Shown: piece by piece, positions 31,357-40,499 of the stretch
Layout of the letters: each line of letters opens with the position of its first letter
How positions within the stretch are numbered: position 1 is the stretch's first letter
DNA from: DASSUW01 sp963789005
Lineage (GTDB): Bacteria; Actinomycetota; Thermoleophilia; Solirubrobacterales; Solirubrobacteraceae
DNA: 64,000 bases
Direction: 5' to 3'
Assembly (NCBI GenBank): GCA_963789005.1
Contig: CAWBIZ010000002.1
Location: 372,001-436,000 of the forward strand
Notes under the pieces: generated by a model
Told to the model about the DNA's origin: nothing
What the model saw: the letters and a program-made list of their open reading frames with translations, nothing else
The model's database searches: none
Translations under genes and position numbers: made by a program

Positions 31357-31458
31357 CTCGCGATGTTCGCGAAGCGAACTCGCAAGGGAATCGGCGCCAG
31401 CCGATTCCCCCTCACGATGTTCGCGAAGCGAACTCGCAAGGCCAAGCTTGCTTGGCCC
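31357..31458. repeat. Family C modular hairpin repeat, two tandem units
   Basis: Each unit has the constant part CTCrCGATGTTCGCGAAGCG and AACTCGCAA, which folds as GTTCGC-gaa-GCGAAC. It is followed by a variable palindrome: GGGAATCGGC-gcca-GCCGATTCCC in unit 1 (31357-31409) and GGCCAAGC-tt-GCTTGGCC in unit 2 (31411-31458). A third unit with the second palindrome lies at 63491-63531. The units fill the gap between two minus-strand genes. Confidence 0.85.
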
Positions 31459-31460
31459 GC

Positions 31461-32594
31461 TCACGCGCCGAGCGCGCGGGCGATCACCATCTGCTGGATC
31501 TCGTCGGTGCCCTCGCCGATCGTGAGGATCTTGGCGTCGCGGTACATGCGGCAGACGGGGTATTCCTCGATGTAGCCGTAGCCGCCGTGGATCTGGACGG
31601 CCTCCTCGGCGCAGCGCACCGCCAGGCGGCCGGTCTTGAGCTTGGCCTGCGCGGCGGTGAGCGTGAAGTTGCGCTCGGCGTCCTTGAGCCGCGCCGCCTT
31701 GTAGGTCAGCAGCCGCGCGGCCTCGATCTCGGTGGCCATGTCGGCGAGCTTGGCCTGGATCGCCTGGAACTTGGAGATCGGCTTGCCGAACGCGCGCCGC
31801 TCCTTGGCGTACGCGAGCGCCTGGTCGAGCGCCCCCTGGGCCAGACCGACGCCCATCGCCGCCACCCCGATGCGCCCGATGTCGAGCACGCGCAGGAACT
31901 GCTTGAAGCCGGCGCCGCGCGGACCGACCAGCGCCTCCTCGGGCACCCGGCAGCCGTCGAACGTCAGCGGCCGCGTGTCGGACGCGTTCCAGCCCATCTT
32001 GCGGTACGGCGCGCCCTGCTCGTAGCCCGGCGTGCCGTTGGCCACCAGCAGGTTCGAGACCTCGTCCTCGCCGGTGCGAGCCGTTATCACGACCATCCCG
32101 GAGATGTCGGTCCCGGCGTTGGTGATGAACTGCTTGGCGCCGTCGATCACCCACTCGCCGTCGTCCAGCCGCGCGCGCGTGCGGACGTTCCCGGCGTCCG
32201 ACCCCGCCTCCGGCTCGGTCAGCCCGAACGCGCCCAGCCGCCGGCCCGCGGTCAGCTCCGGCAGCCAGTCGCGCTTCTGCTCCTCGCTGCCGAACAGGTA
32301 GATCGGCTGGGTCCCGAGCGAGGTGTGCGCGCAGACCGTGATCGCCACCGACGAGTCGACCCGCGTCAGCTCCTCGACCGCGATCGCGTAGGCGAGCGTG
32401 TCGGCGCCGGCGCCGCCGTACTCCTCCGGGAACGGGATTCCCATCAGCCCCAGCTCTCCGAGCTTGGCCACGATCTCGTACGGGAAGCGCTTCTCGCGGT
32501 CGAGCTCCTCGGCCGCGGGGGCGATCTCCTGCTCGGCGAAGTCGCGTACGGTGCGGCGGATGAGGTCGTGGTCGGGGGAGAGGTCGAAGTCCAT
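31461..32594 (-). CDS. Acyl-CoA dehydrogenase
   Basis: A 377-aa FAD-dependent acyl-CoA dehydrogenase, first step of beta-oxidation. It contains the FAD/substrate strand motif AFGLTEPEAGSDAGN, KQFITNAG, RRAFGKPISKFQAIQ and the C-terminal QIHGGYGYIEEYPVCRMYRDA followed by IGEGTDEIQ, whose Glu is the catalytic base of short/medium-chain enzymes. Electrons pass to EtfAB. The chain-length specificity is not known. It ends at the family C repeats. Confidence 0.95.
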   Translation of the reverse strand: MDFDLSPDHDLIRRTVRDFAEQEIAPAAEELDREKRFPYEIVAKLGELGLMGIPFPEEYGGAGADTLAYAIAVEELTRVDSSVAITVCAHTSLGTQPIYLFGSEEQKRDWLPELTAGRRLGAFGLTEPEAGSDAGNVRTRARLDDGEWVIDGAKQFITNAGTDISGMVVITARTGEDEVSNLLVANGTPGYEQGAPYRKMGWNASDTRPLTFDGCRVPEEALVGPRGAGFKQFLRVLDIGRIGVAAMGVGLAQGALDQALAYAKERRAFGKPISKFQAIQAKLADMATEIEAARLLTYKAARLKDAERNFTLTAAQAKLKTGRLAVRCAEEAVQIHGGYGYIEEYPVCRMYRDAKILTIGEGTDEIQQMVIARALGA

Positions 32595-32624
32595 GGCCGA
32601 CGATTCTGACGCGGCCGTGCCCGC

Positions 32625-33359
32625 ATGACCGTCGTCGAGGTCCTGGCCGTGCTGGCGGCGGGGACCGTGGCCGGCGGCGTCAACGCGGTCGTCGGCTCCG
32701 GCTCGCTGATCACGTTCCCGACCCTGCTGGCGGTCGGCTTCTCGCCGGTGACCGCGAACGTCTCCAACTGCGTCGGGCTCGTCCCGGGCGGCGTGAGCGG
32801 CAGCTTCGGCTACCGGCGCGAGCTGCGCGGCCAGTGGCGGCGCTGCGGGATCCTCGCGATCGGGACCACGCTCGGCGCCGTGCTCGGCGGGATCCTGCTG
32901 CTCGAGCTGCCGGACGCGGTGTTCGACGCGGTCGTCCCTGCGCTGATCCTGCTCGCCGTCGCGCTGATGGCCGTCAAGCCGTCACCCGGGCAGCACGCGG
33001 GCGGGCCGAACATGACCGGCGGCGTGGCGTCGTCGTTCGCGACCGGCATCTACGGCGGCTACTTCGGCGCCGCCCAGGGGATCATCCTCGTCTCGCTCCT
33101 GCGGCTCTCGTTCCCGTTCGACCTGCAGGTCCTGAACGCGATGAAGAACGTTCTCGCCGGCGTGGCCAACGCGGTCGCCGGCCTGCTGTTCATCGTCGTC
33201 GCCGACGTCGCCTGGGACGCCGCGCTCCTGATCGCCGCCGGCTCGCTCGTCGGCGCGGCGGTCGGAGCACGCTACGGCCGAAGGATCCCCTCGGAGATCC
33301 TCCGACGCATCGTCATCGTCTACGGCACGATCGTGGCGCTGGTCCTGCTCATCACGTGA
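32625..33359 (+). CDS. TauE/SafE-family sulfite/anion exporter
   Basis: A 244-aa membrane protein with eight helices in two repeats. The first repeat begins LAVLAAGTVAGGVNAVVGSGSL and the second FATGIYGGYFGAAQGIILV, the duplicated glycine-rich motif typical of TauE/SafE transporters. It probably exports an organic or inorganic sulfur anion. It is divergent from the acyl-CoA dehydrogenase gene. Confidence 0.92.
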   Translation: MTVVEVLAVLAAGTVAGGVNAVVGSGSLITFPTLLAVGFSPVTANVSNCVGLVPGGVSGSFGYRRELRGQWRRCGILAIGTTLGAVLGGILLLELPDAVFDAVVPALILLAVALMAVKPSPGQHAGGPNMTGGVASSFATGIYGGYFGAAQGIILVSLLRLSFPFDLQVLNAMKNVLAGVANAVAGLLFIVVADVAWDAALLIAAGSLVGAAVGARYGRRIPSEILRRIVIVYGTIVALVLLIT

Positions 33360-33409
33360 AGACCGTCCAGTCGGATGGCGAATTCCTGACATCTGGCGCG
33401 CCGGAGTGC

Positions 33410-33439
33410 TTGCGTCGCGAACGATGCGCGGGATACCTT
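33410..33439 (+). promoter_or_regulatory. Promoter upstream of the cupredoxin gene
   Basis: TTGCGT at 33410-33415 and TACCTT at 33434-33439 are 18 bp apart. A 5'-UTR of about 40 nt follows with GGAGG before ATG 33484. Confidence 0.55.
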
Positions 33440-33483
33440 CGCCTCTGTCAGGCGCAAGGGAGGCGCCATAAGTCGGAGGACAC

Positions 33484-33996
33484 ATGCCACGCCGTATTAC
33501 CGTCCTGCTCTTTGCCGTCGCGGGGCTCTGCCTCGTCGCAGCCGCCCCTGCCACCGCCGCTACGAAGCGACTGCGGATCGTCGGCGGCCTGGACTTCAAG
33601 CCCGGCAAGTCGGTCAAGGACACGCAGCGCTTCGCGCCTGGGGTCCTCACGGTCGACAGCGGCGACCGGGTCGTCCTGCGCAACCGATCCAAGACCCAGG
33701 ATCCGCACACGATCTCGGTGGTCCGGCGCCGCGCGCTGCCGAACTCGTTCGAATGCCCGGCCTGCGACGCGATCTTCGAGGCCCACGGGGAGGATCCCAA
33801 CACGGGTGAGCCCGTTAACCCGGTGGTTGACGTCGGCGACCCGGGATTCGACCGCCCGGGTGACTCGATCTTCATCCCGCCCGGACCTCCGGGCAAGAAG
33901 AAGGTCATCTTCCGCGTGAGCGCCGACGAGGGCGACAACCTGAGCTACCTCTGCGGCATCCACCCGTGGATGCAGGGTCGCCTCAGGGTGAGGTAG
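33484..33996 (+). CDS. Secreted type 1 copper (cupredoxin-like) protein
   Basis: A 170-aa exported protein with a signal peptide ending near PATAATK. The single cupredoxin domain has a His in QDPHTISVV and the C-terminal copper loop CGIHPWMQGRL (Cys, His, Met), a complete type 1 copper set. An insert with CPACDAIFEAHGEDPN is unusual and holds two further Cys. It probably shuttles electrons outside the membrane. It has its own promoter and GGAGG sequence. Confidence 0.88.
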   Translation: MPRRITVLLFAVAGLCLVAAAPATAATKRLRIVGGLDFKPGKSVKDTQRFAPGVLTVDSGDRVVLRNRSKTQDPHTISVVRRRALPNSFECPACDAIFEAHGEDPNTGEPVNPVVDVGDPGFDRPGDSIFIPPGPPGKKKVIFRVSADEGDNLSYLCGIHPWMQGRLRVR

Positions 33997-34006
33997 CGCG
34001 CCCCAG

Positions 34007-35440
34007 TCAGTGAAGGTTCGGCGCTTCGGTGTTCGCTCGCGCGAGTTCGACGAGCAGGCGGACACCGAAGCCCGCTCCGCCCTTGGGCGTGTACGGCTTG
34101 CCGTTGTCCCAGGCGATGCCGGCGATGTCCAGGTGCGCCCACGGGACGTCGCCCGTGAAGCGCCGCAGGAACTCGGCGGCGGTGATCGAGCCCGCCTTGC
34201 GCGCCTCGACGGCGTTCATGATGTCGCCGTAGCGGCCCTTGATCAGGTCGGCGTACTCGGCGTGCAGCGGGAGCCGCCAGGCAAGCTCGCCGCTGCGCGT
34301 GCCGGCGGCCTCGACCTGCGCGCACCAGTCGTCGTCGCTGCCGAACAGGCCCGCGTAGGTCGAGCCGAAGGTGGTGACGATCGCGCCGGTGAGCGTGGCG
34401 ACGTCGACGAGCCGCTCGGCGCCCTGGTCGATCGCGTGGGCGAGGCAGTCGGCGAGCACGAGCCGGCCCTCGGCGTCGGTGTTGATGACCTCGATCGTCG
34501 TGCCGGTCTTCGCGCGCAGGATGTCTCCCGGCTTGAGCGCATGGCCGCTGGGCAGGTTCTCGGTGGCGCCGATCACGGTGACCAGGCGGGTGGGGAGGCC
34601 GAGGCGGGCGATCGCCCCCGTGGCCTCGAGCACGGCGGCGGCGCCCGACATGTCGAACTTCATCTCGCTCATCTTCGCGCCGGGCTTGATCGAGATCCCG
34701 CCCGAGTCGAAGGTGACGCCCTTGCCGACGAAGCCGAGCAGCGGGCCGGCGACGTCCGGCGGGTCGTAGCGGATCGTGATCAGCTGCGGCTCCTCGTGGC
34801 TGCCGCGCGCGACGCCGGCGAAGGCGCCCATGCCGGCGTCCTCGATCTCCGCGCGGCCCCAGACGTCGACGGTCACGCCCTCGAGCTCGCGGGCGCGGGC
34901 GGCGAGCGCGCGCGGCGTCAGCGCGTTGGCGGGGGCGTTCTGCAGATCGCGCGCAGCGTTGGCCCCCTCTGCCGCGATCGCGGCCTCGCCGACCTCGACG
35001 CTCGTGTCGTGGTGAGCGGAGATCACCAGCTCCTCGAGCCGTGGCGCGGCGTCCTCGTCGGGCGCCTTGAAGGCGCGGTACTCGTACGCCGCCAGCACGG
35101 TGCCCTCGACGAAACCGGGTGACTCGATGTGGTGAGGAACCTCCCAGCACAGCGCGCGCGTGCCGAGCTCCTTGGCGCGGCCGACGACCGCGGCGGCGGC
35201 CACACGCGCCGCCTCGTCATCGAACTTCTCGCGCGAGCCCAGCCCCGCGAGCACGTAGCGGCGGCCGCCGGCGTGGGCGACCGCGACCTTGCGCAGGCCG
35301 CTGCGGGCCTCGCCGGAGTCGACGAAGCCCTGCAGCACCCCGTCGACGTCGTGGGCGATCGGCTCACCGTCGAACACGCCGACGGCGATCGTGTCAGCGC
35401 CGGTGTCGGGCGGTGCCTCAGTGGTCGAACGTACGCGCAA
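34007..35440 (-). CDS. pepA: Leucyl aminopeptidase (M17)
   Basis: A 477-aa metal-dependent aminopeptidase that removes N-terminal residues from peptides in the cytosol. The signature NTDAEGRLVLAD is intact, and GKGVTFDSGGISIKPGAKM with the MSEMKFDMSGAAAVL segment gives the metal ligands Lys, Asp and Glu. The N-terminal domain is the usual macro-like fold. TTG 35440 is the likely start, with AAGGTGG 8 nt upstream. It is divergent from the thiolase gene. Confidence 0.95.
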   Translation of the reverse strand: MRVRSTTEAPPDTGADTIAVGVFDGEPIAHDVDGVLQGFVDSGEARSGLRKVAVAHAGGRRYVLAGLGSREKFDDEAARVAAAAVVGRAKELGTRALCWEVPHHIESPGFVEGTVLAAYEYRAFKAPDEDAAPRLEELVISAHHDTSVEVGEAAIAAEGANAARDLQNAPANALTPRALAARARELEGVTVDVWGRAEIEDAGMGAFAGVARGSHEEPQLITIRYDPPDVAGPLLGFVGKGVTFDSGGISIKPGAKMSEMKFDMSGAAAVLEATGAIARLGLPTRLVTVIGATENLPSGHALKPGDILRAKTGTTIEVINTDAEGRLVLADCLAHAIDQGAERLVDVATLTGAIVTTFGSTYAGLFGSDDDWCAQVEAAGTRSGELAWRLPLHAEYADLIKGRYGDIMNAVEARKAGSITAAEFLRRFTGDVPWAHLDIAGIAWDNGKPYTPKGGAGFGVRLLVELARANTEAPNLH

Positions 35441-35456
35441 CGAAGTGCCACCTTAA

Positions 35457-35462
35457 TAGACT
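35457..35462 (+). promoter_or_regulatory. Candidate -10 box TAGACT, leaderless start of the thiolase gene
   Basis: TAGACT ends 6 nt before ATG 35469; no Shine-Dalgarno sequence is present in the short gap. Confidence 0.5.
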
Positions 35463-35468
35463 CGACCG

Positions 35469-36644
35469 ATGCCTCGAACCGTGATCCTGGGTAGCGCCCG
35501 TACGCCGGTCGGCAAGCTCGGCGGCGGCCTGGCCTCGCTCTCGCCCACCGAACTCGGCGGGATCGCCATCAAGGCCGCGCTCGAGCGGGCGGAGGTCGCA
35601 CCGGAGCAGGTCGAGCACGTCGTCATGGGCCAGGTGCTGCAGGCGGGCACGGGGCAGATCCCTTCGCGGCAGGCCCAGATCAAGGCCGGGATCCCGAAGG
35701 AGGTCTCCTCGGAGACGATCAACAAGGTGTGCGCGTCGGGCATCCGCGCGGCCGGGATGATCGACCAGGCGGTGCGCGCCGGCGACCTCGAGCTGGCGGT
35801 CGGCGGCGGCATGGAGTCGATGTCGCAGGCGCCGTACCTGCTCCCCAAGGCGCGCTTCGGCTTCCGCATGGGCGACGTGCAGGCGCTCGACGCGATGGTC
35901 CAGGACGGCCTGCGCAACCCGTTCACCGGCAAGCAGATGTTCGAAGAGGCGACCGAGGTCGGCGAGCAGCTGGAGATGACCCGCGCGGACCTCGACAAGT
36001 GGGCGCTGCGCTCGCACGAGCGCACGATCGCCGCGACCGACGACGGTCGCCTGCCCGAGGAGATCGTCCCGGTGACGATCAAGGGCCGGAAGGGCGACAC
36101 CGTGGTCGAGGTCGACGAGGCGCCGCGACGGGACTCGTCGCTGGAGGCGCTGTCGAAGCTGCCTGGGCTGAGCGGCAAGGAGGGCTCGCACACGGCCGGG
36201 AACTCGCCGGGCGTCAACGACGGGGCGGGCGCGATCGTGTTCGCCTCCGACGAGTGGGCCGAGCGCGAAGGCCGCGAGGTGCTTGCGACGATCGTCGCCC
36301 AGGCGGCCGTGGCCGACGACTTCGAGTGGCTCGCCCGCACGCCCGCCAACGCCGCGCTCAAGGCGCTCGACAAGGCCGGTCTCCAGCCCGGCGACATCGA
36401 CCTCTGGGAGATCAACGAGGCATTCGCCTCGGTCACCCTGAACTCGATGCGCATGCTGGGGATCGACGAGGACCGCGTGAACGTCAACGGCGGCGCGGTC
36501 GCGATCGGGCACCCCATCGGCGCCTCCGGCGCGCGCATCCTCGCGACGCTGGTGCACGAGCTGCGGCGGCGCGGCGGCGGCTACGGCTGCGCGGCGATCT
36601 GCTCGGGCGGCGGCCAGGGCGACGCCGTGATCGTCCAGGTTTAG
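35469..36644 (+). CDS. Acetyl-CoA C-acetyltransferase (thiolase)
   Basis: A 391-aa thiolase that cleaves beta-ketoacyl-CoA or condenses two acetyl-CoA. The acyl-enzyme Cys88 is in NKVCASGIRAA, His is in GHPIGASGAR, and the second Cys is in AAICSGGGQGDAV. NEAFASVTLNSMRMLG is the NEAF motif. It works with the two acyl-CoA dehydrogenases. Degradative or biosynthetic direction cannot be told from sequence. Confidence 0.95.
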   Translation: MPRTVILGSARTPVGKLGGGLASLSPTELGGIAIKAALERAEVAPEQVEHVVMGQVLQAGTGQIPSRQAQIKAGIPKEVSSETINKVCASGIRAAGMIDQAVRAGDLELAVGGGMESMSQAPYLLPKARFGFRMGDVQALDAMVQDGLRNPFTGKQMFEEATEVGEQLEMTRADLDKWALRSHERTIAATDDGRLPEEIVPVTIKGRKGDTVVEVDEAPRRDSSLEALSKLPGLSGKEGSHTAGNSPGVNDGAGAIVFASDEWAEREGREVLATIVAQAAVADDFEWLARTPANAALKALDKAGLQPGDIDLWEINEAFASVTLNSMRMLGIDEDRVNVNGGAVAIGHPIGASGARILATLVHELRRRGGGYGCAAICSGGGQGDAVIVQV

Positions 36645-36702
36645 TGAATCCGAGCGCACGTCTCCGCACCGCCCGACGGCCGACGGCCGATCGGATTCGC
36701 CT

Positions 36703-37512
36703 GTGACGGAGCGCCCGCACATCCTCCCGCCCCCTCCCGGGGGCGGTGCGCTCCGGCGAGAGGACGAGCCGGGAGCAGCGTTCTTCGACCTCGACCGCAC
36801 CCTGATGGCGGGCTCGTCGGCGTTCCAGTTCGGGCGGGCGGCGTACAAGGCGGGGCTCGTCTCGCGCCGGCGGCTGATCGCCGACACGCTCGAGAACGTG
36901 CGCTTCAGCCTGCGCGGCTCGACCGACAAGGGCACCGACGCGCTGCGCGAGCGGATCGCGCAGCTGCTCGAGGGCGTGCGCGTGCGCGACATGCAGCGGC
37001 TGGCGCCCGACGTGCTCGCGGGGGTGCTCCCGCGCCTGTACCCGCGGATGCTCGACATCGCCTACGAGCACCAGGACGCCGGCCGCCCGATCTTCATCTG
37101 CACCGCCGCCTCGCAGGAGATGGCCGAGTTGATGGCGATCGTGCTCACGTTCGACGGTGCGGTCGGCTCGGTCTCGGAGGTCGTCGACGGGCACTACACC
37201 GGCCGCGCCGGCGGGCCGTTCACCTACCGCGAGGGCAAGGCGCAGGCGATCCGCGAGCTGGCCGAGCGCGAGGGCATCGACCTGACCGCCTCCTGGGGCT
37301 ACTCCGACTCCGAGTCCGACCTGCCGATGCTGCGCGCGGTCGGCCATCCCGTGGCCGTCAACCCGGATGCGGAGCTGGCCAGGGTCGCGCGGCAGGAGGG
37401 GTGGGAGATCCTGCGCTTCGACCGCCGCCGGCTGCGCTTCGCGGGCGCCGCCATGGCGGCCGCGGCCGCCGGCGGGCTCGGCTCGGTGGCGATCCAGCGG
37501 GCGCGCACATGA
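36703..37512 (+). CDS. HAD-IB family hydrolase
   Basis: A 269-aa HAD-IB phosphatase like SerB or the CicA/HAD-like lysophosphatidic phosphatase group. Motif I is AFFDLDRTLMAGSSA, motif II is FICTAAS, and motif III/IV is WGYSDSESDLPML. The C-terminus (GAAMAAAAAGGLGSVAIQ) is hydrophobic and may touch the membrane. The stop overlaps the start of the next acyl-CoA dehydrogenase (ATGA), so they are coupled. Confidence 0.85.
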   Translation: MTERPHILPPPPGGGALRREDEPGAAFFDLDRTLMAGSSAFQFGRAAYKAGLVSRRRLIADTLENVRFSLRGSTDKGTDALRERIAQLLEGVRVRDMQRLAPDVLAGVLPRLYPRMLDIAYEHQDAGRPIFICTAASQEMAELMAIVLTFDGAVGSVSEVVDGHYTGRAGGPFTYREGKAQAIRELAEREGIDLTASWGYSDSESDLPMLRAVGHPVAVNPDAELARVARQEGWEILRFDRRRLRFAGAAMAAAAAGGLGSVAIQRART

Positions 37513-38612
37513 GCGAGCTGACCGCCGAGCAGGAGGAGATCCGCGAGCTGGCGCGGCGCTTCGCCGACGACCGGATCGCCCCGCGCGCGGCCGAGTGGGA
37601 CCGCGACCACATCTTCCCGCGAGAGCTGTTCGGCGAGCTCGGCGAGCTGGGGCTGATGGGCGTCTGCGTGCCCGAGGAGCACGGCGGCGCCGGAGCCGAC
37701 TTCCTCTCGTACATCCTCGTGCTCGAGGAGCTCTCGCGGGCGGACGCGGGCGTCGGCGTCACCGTCGCCGTGCACACGAGCGCGTGCACGCTGCCGCTGC
37801 TCGCCCACGGCTCGCCGTACGTGCCCGCGCTGGCGGCGGGGGAGGAGATCGGGGCATTCGCGCTGACCGAGGCGGGGTCCGGCTCGGACGCCTCCGCCAT
37901 GCGCACCCGCGCCGTCGACGATCGGATCACCGGCACCAAGCAGTGGATCACCAACGGCTCGCACGCCGCCACGTTCATCGTGTTCGCGCGCGAGGGCGAC
38001 CGCGGGATCGGCGCCTTCGTGGTGCGCGCCGGCGCCGATGGCTTCGCGGTCACGCGCGAGGAGGAGAAGCTCGGCCTCAACTCCTCCTCGACCGCCGACC
38101 TGGCGTTCGAGGACACGCCGGGAGAGCGGCTGGGCGAGCCGGGCGGCGGCATGCGGATCGCGCTGTCCACGCTCGACGGCGGGCGGATCGGGATCGCCGC
38201 GCAGGCGGTCGGGATCGCCCAGGCCGGGCTCGACGTCGCCACCGCCTACGCCAAGGAGCGCACCGCCTTCGGCGGGCCGATCGCCCGCTTCCAGGCGATC
38301 CAGCACAAGCTCGCGGACATGCAGACCGAGATCGAGGCCGCCCGCGCGCTGACCTGGCGGGCCGCGCGGCTCAAGCAGGCCGGCCGACCGCACACCGTCG
38401 AGGGCGCGCAGGCCAAGCTCTTCGCCTCCGCCGTCGCCCGTCGCCAGACCGGCGAGGCGATCCAGGTCCTCGGCGGCTACGGCTACACGAAGGAGTTCCC
38501 GGCCGAGCGCTACTACCGCGACGCCAAGGTCACGGAGATCTACGAGGGCACGAGCGAGATCCAGCGGCTCGTCATCGCCCGAGCGCTGCTCGGCGAGTCC
38601 ATGCGCGGCTAG
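37509..38612 (+). CDS. Acyl-CoA dehydrogenase
   Basis: A 367-aa enzyme paralogous to the one at 31461. It has AFALTEAGSGSDASAM, TKQWITNGSH, RTAFGGPIARFQAIQHK, QVLGGYGYTKEFPAERYYRDA and IYEGTSEIQ with the catalytic Glu. ATG 37509 is preferred because homology starts at MSELTAEQEEIRELARRF. Its 3' end overlaps the convergent response regulator by 4 bp. Confidence 0.95.
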   Translation: MSELTAEQEEIRELARRFADDRIAPRAAEWDRDHIFPRELFGELGELGLMGVCVPEEHGGAGADFLSYILVLEELSRADAGVGVTVAVHTSACTLPLLAHGSPYVPALAAGEEIGAFALTEAGSGSDASAMRTRAVDDRITGTKQWITNGSHAATFIVFAREGDRGIGAFVVRAGADGFAVTREEEKLGLNSSSTADLAFEDTPGERLGEPGGGMRIALSTLDGGRIGIAAQAVGIAQAGLDVATAYAKERTAFGGPIARFQAIQHKLADMQTEIEAARALTWRAARLKQAGRPHTVEGAQAKLFASAVARRQTGEAIQVLGGYGYTKEFPAERYYRDAKVTEIYEGTSEIQRLVIARALLGESMRG

Positions 38613-39271
38613 GCATCGCCGGCCCGTACGAGGCCGGACTCGTACGCGAACACCACCGCCTGGACGCGGTCGCGGAGGTCGAGCTTGGAGAGCACGTGGC
38701 GGACGTGGGTCTTGGCCGTGGCCTCGCTGACGACGAGCTCGCGTGCGATCTCGGCGTTCGAGCGGCCGCGGGCGAGCAGGCGGAGGACCTCGCGCTCGCG
38801 TGCGGTGAGCGAGTCGAGCGCGGCGCGCAGGCCGTCGTCGGCGGCGGGGATGCGGGCGAAGGCCTCGACGACGCGGCGCGTGACGGTCGGCGCGAGCACG
38901 GCCTCGCCCTCGGCGACGACCTGGATCGCCGCGATCAGCTGCTCCGGCGAGGCGTCCTTGAGCAGGAAGCCGCTGGCGCCGGCCCGCAGGCCCTCGTAGA
39001 CGTACTCGTCGAGGTCGAAGGTGGTGAGGATCAGGATCCGGGTGGCCAGCCCCGCGGACACGATCCGGCGGGTCGCCTCGAGGCCGTCGACGTTCGGCAT
39101 CCGAATGTCCATGAGAGCAACATCAGGCCGGAATCGGCGGACGGCGGCGACGGCCTGCTCGCCGTCGGCCGCCTCGCCGACGACCTCGAGGCCGGGCTCC
39201 TCGTTGAGCAGCGAGCGGAAGCCGGCGCGCACCATCGACTGGTCGTCGGCCACCACCACGCGCAGGCTCAT
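38609..39271 (-). CDS. Response regulator, NarL/LuxR family
   Basis: A 220-aa DNA-binding response regulator. The receiver domain has the phosphoacceptor Asp55 in VALMDIRMP, with acidic DD near residues 9-10 and Lys in LLKDAS. The C-terminal LuxR helix-turn-helix is LTAREREVLRLLARGRSNAEIARE. Its cognate kinase is immediately upstream with a 4-bp overlap (ATGA). Targets are unknown. Confidence 0.95.
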   Translation of the reverse strand: MSLRVVVADDQSMVRAGFRSLLNEEPGLEVVGEAADGEQAVAAVRRFRPDVALMDIRMPNVDGLEATRRIVSAGLATRILILTTFDLDEYVYEGLRAGASGFLLKDASPEQLIAAIQVVAEGEAVLAPTVTRRVVEAFARIPAADDGLRAALDSLTAREREVLRLLARGRSNAEIARELVVSEATAKTHVRHVLSKLDLRDRVQAVVFAYESGLVRAGDA

Positions 39272-40359
39272 GTCGGCAGCCGTGCCCGGACCTGGAAGCC
39301 GCCGTCCGGCACCGGAGCAGCCTCGAGCGAGCCGCCGTAGAGCGAGACGCGCTCGCGCATGCCGACGAGGCCGTGGCCGCCGCCGTTGACGCTCGGGCCG
39401 GGCCCGCGACCATCGTCGGTGATCTCGAGCCTCAGCTCGCGGTCGTCGTAGCGCAGCGCCACGCGGGCGCGCGCCGGCCCGGCGTGCTTGATCACGTTGG
39501 TGAGCGACTCCTGCACGATCCGGTACGCGGCGAGGTCCACGCCCGGCGGGAGTGGGCGGCGCTCGCCCTCGACAGCGACCTCGACGGCGAGGCCGGTCTC
39601 GCGCACCTGCTCGACGAGCCGGTCGACCTGGTCGAGCCCCGGCTGGGGCGTGAGGGCGAGGCCGTCCTCGTCGCTCCGCAGGAGGCCGAGCATGCGCCGC
39701 ATGTCACCGAGCGCCTGCCGCGCGGTCTCCTCGATCGCCCGCAGCTCCTCGGCCTCGTCCGGCCGCTCGTGGCGCAGCCGGCGGCGCAGCGAGCCCGACT
39801 GGACGGCGATCACGCTGACCGCGTGGGCGACGACGTCGTGCAGCTCGCGCGCGATCCGGGCGCGCTCCTCGACGACCGCCTCGCGGGCGCGCACGTCGCG
39901 CTCAACGACCAGGCGGTCAGCGCGGTCGGAGCGCTCGCGCAGCACGGCGGCCAGCACCCAGGCCGAGCCGAGGATGCCGCCGATGAACACGAGGTCGCCG
40001 ACGAACGTCGACTCCGCCTCGAGCAGGAACACGGCCGTCAGCAGCGCGAGGCCGAGCGCCAGCCCGGCGATTGCGCGCCGCCGGTCGGGAACGCTCCCAA
40101 CCGAGACGAAGGCCACGATCAGCGCGAGCAGGATGTAGCCGGCGTCGGCCTCGTTGCCCACGAGCTCCATCACGCCCAGCGGCGCGATCACCAGCGCCAG
40201 CACCACGAGCGGCGCGATGCGCCGCCACGCGAGCGGCACGGTCATCGCGAGCGCGGTCGCGGCCTGGGCCGCCTGCGGCTCGTAGCCACCGAGCCACGTC
40301 TCGAGCTGCGCGATCACCGCCACGGTGGCGGCGATGGCGACGTCGATCCGTCGAGGCAT
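39268..40359 (-). CDS. Sensor histidine kinase (HisKA_3 type)
   Basis: A 363-aa membrane kinase. Several hydrophobic segments cover residues about 1-140. The HisKA_3 dimerisation helix has the phosphorylated His in ARIARELHDVVAHAVSVIAV, followed by an HATPase domain with ITDDGRGPGPSVNGGGHGL as the N and G boxes. It pairs with the NarL-type regulator downstream, as in DesK/LiaS-like systems that sense envelope stress. The stimulus is unknown. Confidence 0.94.
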   Translation of the reverse strand: MPRRIDVAIAATVAVIAQLETWLGGYEPQAAQAATALAMTVPLAWRRIAPLVVLALVIAPLGVMELVGNEADAGYILLALIVAFVSVGSVPDRRRAIAGLALGLALLTAVFLLEAESTFVGDLVFIGGILGSAWVLAAVLRERSDRADRLVVERDVRAREAVVEERARIARELHDVVAHAVSVIAVQSGSLRRRLRHERPDEAEELRAIEETARQALGDMRRMLGLLRSDEDGLALTPQPGLDQVDRLVEQVRETGLAVEVAVEGERRPLPPGVDLAAYRIVQESLTNVIKHAGPARARVALRYDDRELRLEITDDGRGPGPSVNGGGHGLVGMRERVSLYGGSLEAAPVPDGGFQVRARLPT

Positions 40360-40399
40360 GGTGCGAGCGTAGTCCGGCGATTCGCTCGCGGCCTCGCCT

Positions 40400-40437
40400 G
40401 CGCGGACGATCTTGCGCGCCTCGAAGATCGTCCGCGC
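40400..40437. terminator. Strong hairpin, 14-bp perfect stem
   Basis: GCGCGGACGATCTT (40400-40413) pairs exactly with AAGATCGTCCGCGC (40424-40437) around a 10-nt loop. It lies between two divergent genes, so it may be an operator or 5'-UTR structure rather than a terminator; there is no U-tract. Confidence 0.45.
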
Positions 40438-40499
40438 GGACGATGCCCGCGCTCTCGCGGGGCGACGACGCGCCGGAAAGGCGTGCGTACGGTCGGCGC

